The position numbers and the translations under genes were made by a program. The notes under the pieces are model-generated. The model had not been told where the DNA came from and searched no databases. It was given only the letters and a program-made list of their open reading frames with translations. A stretch of DNA of 64,000 bases from Agapetus fuscipes. Taxonomy: Eukaryota; Arthropoda; Insecta; Trichoptera; Glossosomatidae. Shown here in pieces: positions 11,061 through 21,137 of the stretch (position 1 is its first letter; the number at the start of each line of letters is the position of its first letter). Location: positions 17,159,298 through 17,223,297 of the forward strand of contig OX637342.1 of the NCBI GenBank assembly GCA_951799405.1, in the 5' to 3' direction.

Positions 11061-11352
11061 ATTAATATTAGGCTTATTTATTTGATAAGCGCTGTTTTGT
11101 GTGAATCACACTTCAAGAGCCCTCTGCGAGCTTGGTCGTCGCTGTAGAAAGCGCCAATTCTCAAGCAAGACCCAATTGGTGTAAGGCTGGATGGACCAAT
11201 GGTGACCGGTCTTTGGTAAAGGCAGATTAATTTTTCGACCCAGCGAAGAGCAAATTTGAAAATGAAATATTTTTTCGTGCTCCGCCGGGATTCGAACCCA
11301 CTACCTTTCAATCACGAGTCCGAAGTGTTAACCACTATACTACGGATCGGTC
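11061..11352 (-). mobile_element. SINE A, full length (tRNA-derived)
   Basis: In the minus sense the head shows a degraded A box, then GGACTCGTGATTGAAAGGTA and a B box (GGGTTCGAATCC). The body has GCTCTTCGCTGGGTCG, AAGACCGGTCACC and CAATTGGGTCTTGCTTGAGA. The 3' tail has AGAGGGCTCTTGAAGTGTGA and GCGCTTATC, then ATTAT-type repeats. The tail matches the CR1-like LINE end at 25640-25720. Confidence 0.85.
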
Positions 11353-11767
11353 AATGACTGATGATGAAGACGATGATTACAATCAAAATATGAAGTCATT
11401 TTTGTAAGTTAAATTATTTACGAAGTAAAGAATTTCATATTTTAACAAATTGCTTTATTCCTTAAGCTAAAAAATGTTTGATATATATGCCAATTTTTCT
11501 ATTCACTCAAATTTTTTCTTGAATAAACTTGTTGATATAATTTATGTTGGAACAAATGCATTAAACTTCTCTCATAAATTTTACAACTTAAGCCCTCATT
11601 TGAAACTAGTTTGAATCATTCGAGCTTAACTATTAGTAAAACTCCGACGTGTAGTGCCATTCATATTAGTTCACATATATATAGGTACGTTTTTAAATGG
11701 AATTTACGTAATATAACCTTTTGGGTGCCGGGTTAAAACAGCACAGTGACAAAACGACACATGACCA

Positions 11768-11934
11768 GGCTGGAAGTGTCATCACCATGGTAATTCTTAT
11801 CTACCGAATATTGGTAATATGTGTATGAAGACCAATCAGCTGTTCACTGGTGGCCATCTTGGATTGACAGGTTTTCATACAAACATTAACGATATTCCAT
11901 AGGTAAGAATTACCGTGGTGATGAGACTTCCAGC
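11768..11934. repeat. Nested hairpin MITE (family G)
   Basis: GGCTGGAAGTGTCATCACCA and TGGTAATTCTTATCTACCGA at the left pair with the reverse at 11887-11934. The core has GACCAATCAGCTGTTCACTG and GGCCATCTTGGATTGACAGG. Related cores are at 38755-38870 and 39908-40022. Confidence 0.7.
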
Positions 11935-11958
11935 CCAGCACAGAAGCAAAACGACATC

Positions 11959-12263
11959 GACCGCTCCGTTGTCTAGTAGTCAACACTTTGGACTCGTAAT
12001 TGGAAGGTACTGGGTTCGAATTCCGGCGGAGCACGAAAAAGTATATTACATTTTTCAATATGCTCTTCGCTGGATTGATAAAAATATCTGCCTTTACCAA
12101 AGACCGGTCATTATAGATTCATCCAGCCTTACCCCAATTGAGTCTTGCTTGAGAATGGGCGCCTTCTACAGAAACGTTAAAATTGACAGAGGGCTCTTAA
12201 GGTGTGATTCACACAAAAACAGCGCACACCATATAAATCAGCCTAATATTATTATTATTATAG
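11959..12263 (+). mobile_element. SINE A, full length, nested
   Basis: Starts GACCGCTCCGTTGTCTAGT. B box GGGTTCGAATTCC. Tail GAGGGCTCTTAAGGTGTGA, then ATAAATCAGCCTAATATTAT and an ATT repeat. It sits inside the foldback element. Confidence 0.85.
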
Positions 12264-12837
12264 CATAACGATCCATGACAGAACGACACATGACAGAACA
12301 AGACATGACATAACGAGACGTGACAGAAAAACACGTGGCAGAATATCACAATGACAGTAATAACACAGAAAATATATCGCTATGACAAAACCTCACATAC
12401 CTTAAAGAGAGCATACCACAAATGGCACATGAAAAAACATCACATGACAAGACATCACAAACATCTTGTCTTGTTTTGCTTTCTTGTGATATTTTGCCAT
12501 ATTGATGTTCTGTCATGTGTCGTTCTATAATGTGTCGTTCTGTCATGTGTAGTTATGTCATATGTCGTTTTGTCACTGTGTCGTTCTATCATGGAACCAG
12601 CCTTTTGCACGTACTAATTTTACATGTAGCTACGAGTACACTTTAGGTATGCACTCCCAGTAACTTCTCCACAATTTCAAACTAAACCGCTATCAACACT
12701 GCTTAATGGATACTTACATGTATGTAAGTGTATGGATGTATGAATAGAGTGAATGATTTAACCCCTGAATATAGATTGCTTTAGTTTAAAAATACCGAAG
12801 TTTTCTATTCAAAAAGTGTGTAACTTTCTTTATTTTT

Positions 12838-13130
12838 TTATTCCTTGACTTGTTGGTTGGTTGGTGTGAGACTGACCACTTGAATTATAGGTCGGTATGG
12901 GGCTGACAAACCATCCTGAAAAAAATAGTTCTCTCTGCCAATGTCACCCCTGTTTCAGGACAGGTCGTCAAAAGTTGCAGGGTGTATGTTCATTTGAGGC
13001 TTGGATTCGAATTTGAAAGAACGTATGCAGCATTTTTAAGTGAAAACTTGCACGTGCCTGTGGCATGCATTTAATATGAACCTTAAGTGTTCGTGTATCT
13101 TTGCAACTTAGATTATAGATTATAGATAAA
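12838..13130 (+). repeat. Repeat C, full length with duplicated start
   Basis: Begins TATTCCTTGACTTGTTGG. The TTGGTGTGAGACTGACCAC block is followed by a second GTCGGTATGGGGCTGAC, suggesting a partial 5' duplication. Ends CAACTTAGATTATAGATTA. Confidence 0.82.
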
Positions 13131-13139
13131 GCTCACATT

Positions 13140-13297
13140 AACATTTTTGCTGATATGTGTACGTACAAAAAAACACCAAACCTCACATGAACCTAAGCCT
13201 TACAACTCTTGCAGCCTTTTCCTGAAAGCAGAGTGGCATTGGCAAAAAAAAATCTAGTTTTTACAGCATGAAGGGTCAACTTCATACCGATCTATTA
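13140..13297 (-). repeat. Repeat C, 5' part
   Basis: Reverse-oriented with TCACATGAACCTAAGCCTTA and CTTTTCCTGAAAGCAGAGTG. The 3' third is missing. It lies tail-to-tail against the copy at 12838-13130. Confidence 0.7.
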
Positions 13298-13336
13298 ATA
13301 TAATATTAGGATAATATATAATAATTAATAGTCTAG

Positions 13337-13641
13337 GACCGGTCCGTAGTCCGTAGCGGCAACACTTCGGACTCGTAAATGGAAGGTTGTGGATTCGGAT
13401 CCCGGCGGAGCACAAAAATATACCATTTATATTTCGAATGTGCTCTTCGCTGAGTTGAAAAATCCATAAACCTTTACCAAAGACCGGTCACTAAAGGTCT
13501 ATCCAACCTTACAACAACTCTGTCTTGCTTGAGAATTGGCGCTTTCTACAGCGACGACCAAGCTCGCAGAGGGCTCTTGAGGTGTGATACACACAAAAAC
13601 AGCGCTCACCAAATAAATCATCCTAATATCATTATTATTAT
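13337..13641 (+). mobile_element. SINE A, full length
   Basis: Head GACCGGTCCGTAGTCCGTAG, B box GGATTCGGATCCC, tail GAGGGCTCTTGAGGTGTGAT and GCGCTCACC, then ATTATTATT. It abuts a reversed SINE A tail. Confidence 0.88.
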
Positions 13642-13699
13642 TGTTAGGATGATTTATTTGGTTAGCGCTGCTTTTGTGTGTATCACACCTCAAGAGCCC
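13642..13699 (-). repeat. SINE A 3' tail fragment, inverted
   Basis: GTTAGGATGATTTATTTGG, then the reversed tail to CCTCAAGAGCCC, making a short tail-to-tail palindrome with the preceding SINE. Confidence 0.8.
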
Positions 13700-14292
13700 A
13701 TTTATTAGTCTTGGAACATCATCTAAATTGAAATTTAACTGCACCCTGGATTACTATGAAAATATAATAATATGAGTTTGAAAGCTCTCCCTTTATGTAC
13801 CAATGAAACTTGCGTATACACTTACCGCTATGAGCTTGCAAGTTATATCATGATGGCCCACGTAGCCAGTTTGCTTATGGTTGAACGGGAAACGCTTGGT
13901 ACATTCCCCACCACCAAGGGAAAGTCGAACTACTCACTTGGCCAAGTATTAAAGGCTCTCTCCTCTCTCTGACTGCCAACGAGTTTTGATTTATCGCGAA
14001 ACCAAACGCAAAAGCCAGTGGATCTAAGTGGGGACAATTCTGGCTGGATTCAAGCAGGGTTATTCTCACTTAGTCGCGGACTAAATCCTCGGCCTTATTC
14101 AAAGAAAGTTGTAAACTCTCAATGTTATTCAGAGACAGATGAGACTAAATTTTTTTCAGACTCAATTATTAAATATGCAGATCTGGTAGAGAGTGTTGCC
14201 GGAAAGAAACTACCAATTCGTCCCCTAAGTGCTTTTTTGGCTTATCTACAATTTGATTCAAAGATGACTTTTTTAAATTTTAAAATAGATTT
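13700..14292. other. Non-repetitive DNA, no gene seen
   Basis: No repeat family is recognised. The open frames at 13772-14296 lack splice context and domain features. Confidence 0.4.
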
Positions 14293-14541
14293 GTGAAGAG
14301 GATTACAATTCACCAACCTATTCTGCCTGGCCAGAAACAGGTATTAATATCATCAATAAATCATTCATTATTGTTTATTTTAATGAAATATTAATGAATA
14401 ATTACTCAATAATATCTGTTAAGCCAGGGTCAAAGTTATGGTCAAATGACCAAAGCGGGTATCGAGCCAACGTTGTTCTATTCCAAACACGCTAGAAAGA
14501 TCAGCCCACTTGGCTCCCTCGGCCATAACACCGACAATTTT
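14293..14541 (-). mobile_element. SINE D
   Basis: Reversed copy: GGATTACAATTCACCAACCT, a body with AATATT repeats, then the tRNA-like head with reversed B box GGTATCGAGCC and A box CTCCCTCGGCCATA. Confidence 0.8.
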
Positions 14542-14604
14542 CGATTGAATTATCTTAAAAATCACATTCTACACAACATTCTTCATTCTTATCTTATCTT
14601 AATC

Positions 14605-14849
14605 TTATCTAAGCTGCAAAGATATATATCATTTAAGATTTATATTAAATGCATTCCCACAAGCAGACATGTATAATTTCGCGCTAACACATGCCGCATG
14701 TGGACCTACAATATAAAAACCCAATCTCAAATGAACATAAGCCCTGCAACTCTTGCCGTCCTTCCCTGAAACAGGGGTGACATTGGCAAAGTGAACCACT
14801 TTTTTACAGTATGGGTGGTCAGCCGCATACCAACCTATAAGTCAAGGAA
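14605..14849 (-). repeat. Repeat C, full length
   Basis: From CTAAGCTGCAAAGATATATA to CAACCTATAAGTCAAGGAA. Head-to-head with the next copy. Confidence 0.88.
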
Positions 14850-14851
14850 CC

Positions 14852-15118
14852 TTCATTCCTTGACTTATATTAGTTGGTATAAGGCTTACAAACCATACTG
14901 TAAAAAACGTTTATTTTGCCAATGTCACCCCTGTTTGAGAGGAGGTTGACAAAAGTTTCAGGGCTTATTTTCTTTGAAGTTTCGATTTTAATTTGTAAGT
15001 ACACATTCAGTACCTGTAGGCGAAACCTCAACGTATCTGTTTGTGAGTGTTTTCATTTAATATAAATTTTAAATGTTAATTAATATATATTTGCAACTAA
15101 GATGTTAGATTATAGTAA
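14852..15118 (+). repeat. Repeat C, diverged
   Basis: Starts CATTCCTTGACTTATATTAG only a few bases after the 5' end of the previous, oppositely oriented copy. Ends TTTGCAACTAAGATGTTAG. Confidence 0.82.
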
Positions 15119-15154
15119 AGTTTTCAATACTATAATTTTTGAAATATTTTTTTT

Positions 15155-15231
15155 GACCTCTGTCACGAATCAATAACAATTCTTTCTGAACGAAAGTATG
15201 AAACTGTAACCATTAGACCATGAGTTATAAA
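15155..15231 (-). repeat. tRNA-like sequence
   Basis: Minus strand has TGGTCTAATGG (A box) and a weak TTGATTCGTGA (B box). It resembles the 7812-7884 tRNA-like piece in layout and is probably a decayed SINE head. Confidence 0.4.
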
Positions 15232-15239
15232 GAAAATTA

Positions 15240-15955
15240 GTTTATTTGATACATGATGGCCGGTGAATTTGAAAGAAGAATAATGAAAGGCAGGTGTGTA
15301 CTGGGTGCGACCGCTTGCATCGCCAGGAACCAAAATCTCTCAAAAAATGTTAGATTGGCGGTGCACGGTGGTATACTAGTGCCAACCTTGATGTATGGAA
15401 GTGAAGCCTGGACGGTGAGTGAAAGGGAAATTAGTAAAGTCCATACAGTAGAAATGGACTATCTAAGAAGCATGATTGGGAAAAAACGAAGTGACAGGGT
15501 GAGGAATGATTTTGTAAGAGAAGAATGTGGTGTAAGGGAAAGTGTGAAAGTGAAGATTAAAAGAAGTATGTTAAGATGGTTCGGGCATTTGGAGAGAATG
15601 AGTGATGAAAGATTGACGAAGAAAGTATATGTTGCTAGAATAGATGGATGTCGTGGTAGAGGAAGACCGAGAAAAGTATGGAAGGATCAAATCTCTGAAA
15701 TAGCGAATGACTGGGATATCCAGAGTCATAATAAAAGGAGGACTTGTATGAAAAAGGTTATGACTCTGGATGAAATGAAAGAAGTATGCAAGGACAGGAA
15801 GAAGTGGCGGCTAATCTGCAATGTTGATTTCTAATGTTGGTGTATTCATTTGCTACATTTTTTGCATAGGAAATTTTTGACTTTTTTTGTATAGATTTCT
15901 TTGTAAGGTTTTGTTCTTTTTTATATTTAAATGTAATTTATTATTCATATTCCTT
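15240..15955 (+). mobile_element. 5'-truncated LINE with open C-terminal frame
   Basis: The 193-codon frame at 15253-15834 encodes the post-catalytic C-terminus of a non-LTR reverse transcriptase: GGILVPTLMYGSEAWT, VEMDYLRSMIGKK, WFGHLERM, a RGRGRPRKVW basic block and CKDRKKW. The catalytic YADD region is lost by 5' truncation, so it cannot move by itself. The 3' UTR has TTTTGTTCTTTTTTATATTT and ends in ATGTAATTTATT. Repeat C begins at once, and the same UTR-to-Repeat C junction is seen near 47620-47645. About 45 percent of residues appear shared with the LINE at the right edge, so this is a sister subfamily. Confidence 0.85.
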
Positions 15956-16215
15956 GACTTATAGGTTGGTATGAGGCTGACCACCCATACTGTAAAAAAT
16001 GGTTCACTTTGCCAATGTCACCCCTGTTTCAGGGAAGGTCGGCAAAAGTTGTGGGGCTTATGTTCATTTGAGGTTTGGATTTTATTTGTAAGTACACATT
16101 CAGCATTTGTAAGCGCGAACTACACTTGTTGGTTTGTGGGCATACATCTGAGAGCTTTAAATGAATATATCCTTGCAACTTAGATTATAGATTATATTAT
16201 AGATTATAGATGATA
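15952..16215 (+). repeat. Repeat C, full length
   Basis: ATTCCTTGACTTATAGGTTGG to a long TTATAGATTATA tail. It carries the GTAAGTACACATTCAGCATT subtype block and joins directly to the 3' end of the LINE. Confidence 0.9.
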
Positions 16216-16672
16216 TAAATTTCTCATTTCCTTCAATTTCCTTTCATATCGGTATATTAACTTTTATCACAGATTTCCCTTTAAGTTTTTCTCAGTCAAA
16301 CAAGCAATGTTCACAACTTTAACAATTCATTTCATGTTAAATTGGTTAGCTGGAAAGTTTTTTTTTTAAATAAAAATCTTACGGCGTTATTCTCAGAAAA
16401 CGAGACCAAGGCTCATCCACAGCCTACAGTGAATTTTCCATCTAAAAAAACTATGATACCTAGATCAGCTTTGAATTAAATGGTTTTTGAATAGCAGTGT
16501 TACAAAGTAAAACCCGATCATGTATGAACTATAATTCAATTATCTGCAAAGTTTTTCAAGTTGAAAAACTAACAGGAAATCCACTCACGTATTAAAATAT
16601 GTAATGTTTGATATAGTCAACTTTGACTTAACAACATTGAACGGTTGGTGGAAAGGTTTCCATGGTAGAAAG
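16216..16672. other. AT-rich DNA, no gene seen
   Basis: No repeat family or coding signal is recognised. Confidence 0.4.
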
Positions 16673-16770
16673 ATACAGTGACAATACGACACATGACAGA
16701 ACAACACATGACAGAATGCCACATGGCACAATAACACAATGACAGTACATCACAAGATAAAACATCATCA

Positions 16771-16984
16771 TGTCGTTGTTATGGCCAAGGGTTCAAGTCG
16801 CTATTTCTGACTAGCATATTTTGAACAGATTAACGCTGGTTCGAATCACGTCTGCCCCATTTAACCATAACATTGACCTTGGTTCATCATATGCCATTGC
16901 ATGCACACAAGCTTATGTTTTCGCATGAAGACAACTAGCCAGGCAAAATAGGCTGGTGAATTGCATTCCTCTTCACAAATCAAT
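16771..16984 (+). mobile_element. SINE D, nested
   Basis: TCGTTGTTATGGCCAAGG head, B box GGTTCGAATCACG, tail GGTGAATTGCATTCCTCTTC and ACAAATCAATT. Confidence 0.8.
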
Positions 16985-17012
16985 TAAAAAAATCACATGA
17001 CAAAACATCACG

Positions 17013-17541
17013 TACCTGTAACTGTAACTCTGTCGCCATTCCGCTAGGGGTGGCTAGAGCCTCTGCAGAGTTGCCTCCATTTTTTCCTATCCTGACATAC
17101 CTCTTTCAATTCCTTCATATCCATCATCTTTTTCCTGCATTTTCTTCTTTTACGCTCACTTTGTACATCCCATTCATTCACAATCTCCTCAATCTGATCA
17201 CTCCATACTTTTCTCGGTCGTCCCTTCCCTCTTTTTCCTTTCACACTTTCTTTGTATACATACTTTGTCAGTCTATCATCATTCATTCTTTCCACATGCC
17301 CAAACCATTTCATCACATTCTTTTGTACTTTAACTTTCACATCCTCTTTCAAATTACATTCTTTTTTTACCCATTCATTCCTAACTCTATCTCTCAAAGT
17401 TTTTCCTGTCATACTTCTCAAATACTTCATTTCCACCGTACATACTTTACTCATTTCGCTATCATTCACTGTCCATGCTTCACTTCCATACATCAAAGTC
17501 GGTAACAATATGCCATTGCGTAACGCCATTCTCAGATCCAC
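17013..17541 (-). mobile_element. 5'-truncated LINE, open frame kept
   Basis: The 165-codon minus frame (17044-17541) gives MDLRMALRNGILLPTL, YGSEAWTVNDSEMSKV, MKWFGHVERM, KGRPRKVW and a LCRGSSHP end. It is almost the same protein as residues 199-363 of the LINE at 62845-63936, so it is a recent copy. The 3' end is a short block, then CTGTAACTGTAACCT-like repeats. Confidence 0.88.
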
Positions 17542-18155
17542 CTAAAACAGAATATATCATAAACGGTACATGAAAAACACCACACGACAAAACATCACAA
17601 AACAGAAAACACCATAAACGGCATGACAAAAAAGTGAGACACTACGAAAAGTAGGTATTATTTGTTGAAGCTTGCAAAAAAAAATCTAAACTGCACATAA
17701 AGAACAACGCCCTATCGTTTTATATCCGAAGAAGTCGCATATGGTGTGTGGAAACCAAATAAAATAATGTTTGTGTTGTTTTGTCATGTGATCTTAATTA
17801 GTGTGCCGTTTATGGTATATTCTGTTTTAGGTATGCGATGGGTGTCTCTTGTGTTGTATTGTCCTGTGTTGTTTTGTCATGTGTAGTAACGTGATGTGTC
17901 GTTTTGTCACTGTACCGTACAAACCTGTCACCATTGGAAAGGTACATGGTTGTATTAATTGAAGTTTGCACAAATTTGTAGATATGGAGCTTTATAGCAG
18001 AGGAGCTCTTCGCGTCGCTGTTAATTGTTGTTTATTCAAATTATAACTTGCGTGGAAGGATAAATAATAATAATATGTGTATGTGATGATATGAAGCTTC
18101 TTAGGAAACATAATTATGACGAAATTATTGACAACATGTTGCGTCTGTATTATAT

Positions 18156-18558
18156 TGTTATGTGAATAGTACTTATGTAGTTATAAACAAAATAAATAGG
18201 GTAGGTGCATATAGATTCTAGCTGTATGATGAATTATTATTAAGTACCTAGAGTAAGGTAATATTATATAAGTAATAATTGTATTGGAAGCTTTTGGATA
18301 TCAAAGACGTTTCCAGGTGAAATTAAGTCTAGAAAGCTGAATTGCCATTGCTATAAAAGGCGTAAATCGCCTGCAAGTGAGTCAGTCTCCAAATACTAGT
18401 AGCCGTTACAGGCCAAGTCCGCGAAATTCAACCATACATGTGAATTGTAAAATAAATTGTGAACTAAAATAATTACTTTAAAATAAATCTCTGGCAGTTT
18501 TAATCAAGAAGACCAATATTTAAAATTTCAAAAACATCAGAACCCTAAAAACACGACA
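18156..18558 (+). mobile_element. Solo LTR (403 bp) with ATAT target duplication
   Basis: Starts TGTTATGTGAATAG and ends ACCCTAAAAACACGACA. ATAT flanks both sides (18152-18155, 18559-18562). Inside are a TATA box (TATAAAAGGC at about 18353), a CTGCAAGTGAGTCAGTC initiator-side block and AATAAA signals, in the order expected for U3-R-U5. No internal retrotransposon sequence is present. Confidence 0.75.
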
Positions 18559-18565
18559 ATATTCC

Positions 18566-18682
18566 ATAATCTAAGTTGCCCAGATTTATATACTTTTCAA
18601 ATTCATATTAAATGCATGCTTTCAAGCAGACACGTTTTCATGAACCGCATGTGTACTTACAAATTAAAATCCAAACCTAAAA
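18566..18682 (-). repeat. Repeat C, 3' part, cut by the 5S-like sequence
   Basis: ATAATCTAAGTTGCCCAGAT through ACTTACAAATTAAAATCC. It stops exactly where the 5S-like sequence starts. Confidence 0.75.
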
Positions 18683-18802
18683 GTCAACGACGATACCACG
18701 TTGAAAGCACCGGTTCTCATCAGATCACCGAAGTTAAGCAACATTGGGCGCGGATGCTACTTGGATGGGTGACCGCTCAGGTACACCGCGTGTCGTTGGC
18801 AT
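18683..18802 (+). rRNA. 5S rRNA-like sequence (pseudogene or SINE head)
   Basis: Matches eukaryotic 5S rRNA over its full length of about 120 nt: CGATACCACGTTGAAAGCAC, GATCACCGAAGTTAAGCAAC, TACTTGGATGGGTGACCG, CACCGCGTG and GTTGGCAT. Changes in loop E and helix regions (ATGCTACT, CTCAGGTAC) suggest it is not a maintained gene. It is a single copy, not a tandem array, and SINE A starts about 6 bp downstream, so it may be a 5S-headed retroposon. Confidence 0.8.
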
Positions 18803-18807
18803 CTTGT

Positions 18808-19037
18808 ACCGGTCCGTAGTCCAGTGGCAACACTTCGGACTCGTAAATGGAAGGTTGGGGATTCGGATCCCGGCGGAACACAAAAAATATACCATTTATA
18901 TTTCCAAATTTGCTCTTCGCTGGGTTGAAAAAATTCATAAAGCCTTTACCAAAGACCGGTCACTAAAAGGTCCATCCAGCCTTACAGCAACTGGGTCTTG
19001 CTTCAGTATTGGCGCTTTGTAGCAACGACCAAGCTCG
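18808..19037 (+). mobile_element. SINE A lacking its normal tail
   Basis: Head ACCGGTCCGTAGTCCAGTGG, B box GGATTCGGATCCC, body to ACGACCAAGCTCG. The usual GAGGGCTCTTGAGG tail is replaced by a different 3' end. Confidence 0.85.
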
Positions 19038-19105
19038 TACACCTCTGCGGCACTACAACAAGTGCCATATACTCCTAGAGTCTCTAGAATCTAGGGAGTC
19101 TCCCG
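19038..19105 (+). repeat. Foreign 3' tail shared with the LINE end at 10048-10125
   Basis: ACACCTCTGCGGCACTACAA, then CTAGAATCTAGGGAGTCTCC. The same ordered blocks close the decayed LINE at 9755-10140. Confidence 0.75.
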
Positions 19106-19789
19106 CACAAGATTTCTTAACACTTATCCATCGTAATAATTAATTAAACGCAAAGAAAATAATAGGAAACCGACACAATTTTACTAAAGAAAAACTTTCA
19201 TATTGACTTACAATTACATGACTGTTAGAACGAGCTTCCTAATAATTGTTTACTTTAGAAATAATTTCACGAAAACACACAACATTTCGTCTTATTTCAT
19301 TTTCTTGTTTGATATTCGCGCTTCTCTGTAAATAACGGAATGTGTGTTGATTATATGAGATAGGGAACCAAATATACAGGCACTGTTAGTTCGTCTCCCC
19401 AGTGTTTGTTTGGCTTATCTACAATTTGCTTCAAAGATGACCTTTCAATGAAATTGTCGTAAGAATCCCATTTTGTACAATCTGAGCTAAGAAAAACATG
19501 TTAAACACTATAATGTGAGGGTTTTTTTGGTATTTTCAAAATCCATTTCAACAGTCATAAGATACATTGGTCCTTTACATACAAACAGTATTCATGCGAT
19601 ATTACCTCTGTTGGAGATACGACAAACAAGCAATAAAGGGGAACATTTAGAATTCTGCTACGCACGTACTATGTAATGTACATAGGTACGAGCATAAAGT
19701 AAAAATAGATAAAAACAAGACTTTATTCTTAGGCAACCGTGTCCGCAAGAAAATTAAAATTTTAAATTGCTATAATTTTCCTTTACATG
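19106..19789. other. Non-repetitive AT-rich DNA, no gene seen
   Basis: No recognised repeat or coding signal. Confidence 0.4.
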
Positions 19790-19965
19790 TTAGCGCTTAC
19801 ACATGCTGCATGTGTGTATACAGTATGAACCAAACTTCATATAAACATAAACTTTTCACCTTCAGCCGCTTTTCCCTGATATCGCGGTACAGCATTGACA
19901 AAAGTGAACCAAGTTCAAAAACAAATGGTTCGTCAGCCTCATATCAAATTATTAGACAAGGGACT
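19790..19965 (-). repeat. Repeat C, diverged
   Basis: GTTAGCGCTTACACATGCTG, CATATAAACATAAACTTTTC, CTTTTCCCTGATATCGCGGT and CGTCAGCCTCATATCAAATT follow Repeat C order. Confidence 0.65.
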
Positions 19966-20007
19966 TAGTAAGAAACGAGTAAACATGAATACAAACTAGC
20001 TTATGCC

Positions 20008-20097
20008 CGGCCAAGCTCGCAAAAGGCTCTTGAGTGTGTTTACACCAAAACAGCGCTCACCAAATAAATGATCAGAATATTATTGCTATTATTAAAC
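20008..20097 (+). repeat. SINE A 3' tail fragment
   Basis: GGCCAAGCTCGCAAAAGGCT, CTTGAGTGTGTTTACACC and CAGCGCTCACCAAATAAATG, then ATTATTGCTATTATT. Confidence 0.8.
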
Positions 20098-20597
20098 AGT
20101 GCTTTGCCAAAACTATTGTAACCATGTGATAGACATCTATCATTGTAGCATTAGACATCTTATGTTTTTTTATCATGCGTTGTCTTGTCTAAATTATTTT
20201 CAGTGTTCTGTTGATGCCCTTACAAACAAATAAATAAAATATTCAAGTACGTATAAGTATAAGGTATATTTAGACGTAAACGTAAGGTTCTAATTTTGGG
20301 TTTTGAATTTTCAAAAGCGAAATTCGTCCGTCTTTTAACCAACTGAGGATACAAACAGGAAGCTTCAAACGTACCCAGCACACATTTTGTTTGTGGAACT
20401 TCGCTGCCGTGTTTTCTAAAGTTGGCAAACTGCGAATTTCAACTTAATCTGTCAAACAGTCAATCTTTCATGGGAGTTGTAAAGCGTTAATTTTGATAAG
20501 TATTTTGTCAGCCGAGTGAAGCTTTGATGATAATACCAAAAGTCTCTGCAAGTTGAGAGGAATGAATTTAATAAGATAAATTATTATTATAACAATG
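20098..20597. other. Non-repetitive DNA, no gene seen
   Basis: No recognised repeat family or coding signal. Confidence 0.4.
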
Positions 20598-20677
20598 TTG
20601 GACTCAACTCGCCACATGCGACCCCTTCGGGGATAACGCGGCAAGAAGTTACACTACATGTGTAGCTTAGTTTCGTT
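20598..20677 (+). repeat. SINE B 3' end fragment
   Basis: CAACTCGCCACATGCGACCC, CTTCGGGGATAACGCGGC and GTGTAGCTTAGTTTCG. Confidence 0.85.
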
Positions 20678-20811
20678 ATAACAAAGTTGGAGATGGCTGT
20701 ATAAAGATGAAGGATAATTTTGATGTACCTACGTCCTTATTTTTATGACCTGGATAATGGCCTGCATTATTAGATTCACATAGAGTCACATGGCGTTACA
20801 CAATGACATAT

Positions 20812-20955
20812 TGTTACCGACTTTGATGTATGGAAGTGACGCATGGACAGCGAGTGACAGTGAAATGAATTAAGTATGTGCGGGGGAAATGAAGCATGAC
20901 AGAAAAAACTCTGAAGGATAGAGTGAGGAACGAATGGGAAATGAAATAATGTAAT
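20812..20955 (+). mobile_element. LINE fragment
   Basis: TTACCGACTTTGATGTATGG encodes the LPTLMYGS part; then GTGAGGAACGAATGGG (the DRVRNEW part). Frames are broken. Confidence 0.7.
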
Positions 20956-21137
20956 ATTTTTATTTTCTTAAAAAAATATGAGAAAGGAAGAAAAATATTT
21001 ATGAAAAAAATATAATATTTATTAAAGTGCTTTACCTCACATAGAAATCAAATAATAAACACTACCTAATATCAAGTTTTTATTCTTTATTTTAAAAATT
21101 AAAAATACTATTATATCCTCTCGTCATTCATCACCCT

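Larger units (their letters stand above)
11735..12600. mobile_element. Foldback element built of ~15-bp tandem repeats, with nested insertions
   Basis: Ends are inverted (CAGTGACAAAACGACACATG at 11745; its complement TGTCGTTTTGTCACTG at about 12563-12580). The arms at 12265-12440 (+) and 12455-12595 (-) are degenerate tandem arrays of TGACAGAACGACACA-like units facing each other. A hairpin (11768-11934) and a SINE A (11959-12263) are nested inside. The homologous element at 16673-17925 has the same ends. Confidence 0.7.
16673..17925. mobile_element. Foldback element of short tandem repeats, with nested SINE D and LINE
   Basis: Left arm begins ACAGTGACAATACGACACATG; right arm ends TGTCGTTTTGTCACTGT. 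Between them are degenerate ACATGACAGAACAACAC-like tandem units (16680-16760 and 17540-17640 on +, 17788-17920 reversed). A SINE D (16771-16984) and a LINE fragment (17013-17541) are inserted into the arm. Confidence 0.7.

Noticed and set aside
17050..17545. Plus-strand open frames of 97-151 codons opposite the LINE (also 62851-63636)
   Set aside because: They are the antisense of an open LINE frame on the minus strand; their F/I/H/S-rich content follows from that.
18683..18802. Functional 5S rRNA gene
   Set aside because: Several changes at usually fixed positions, single copy, and SINE A follows within a few bases.
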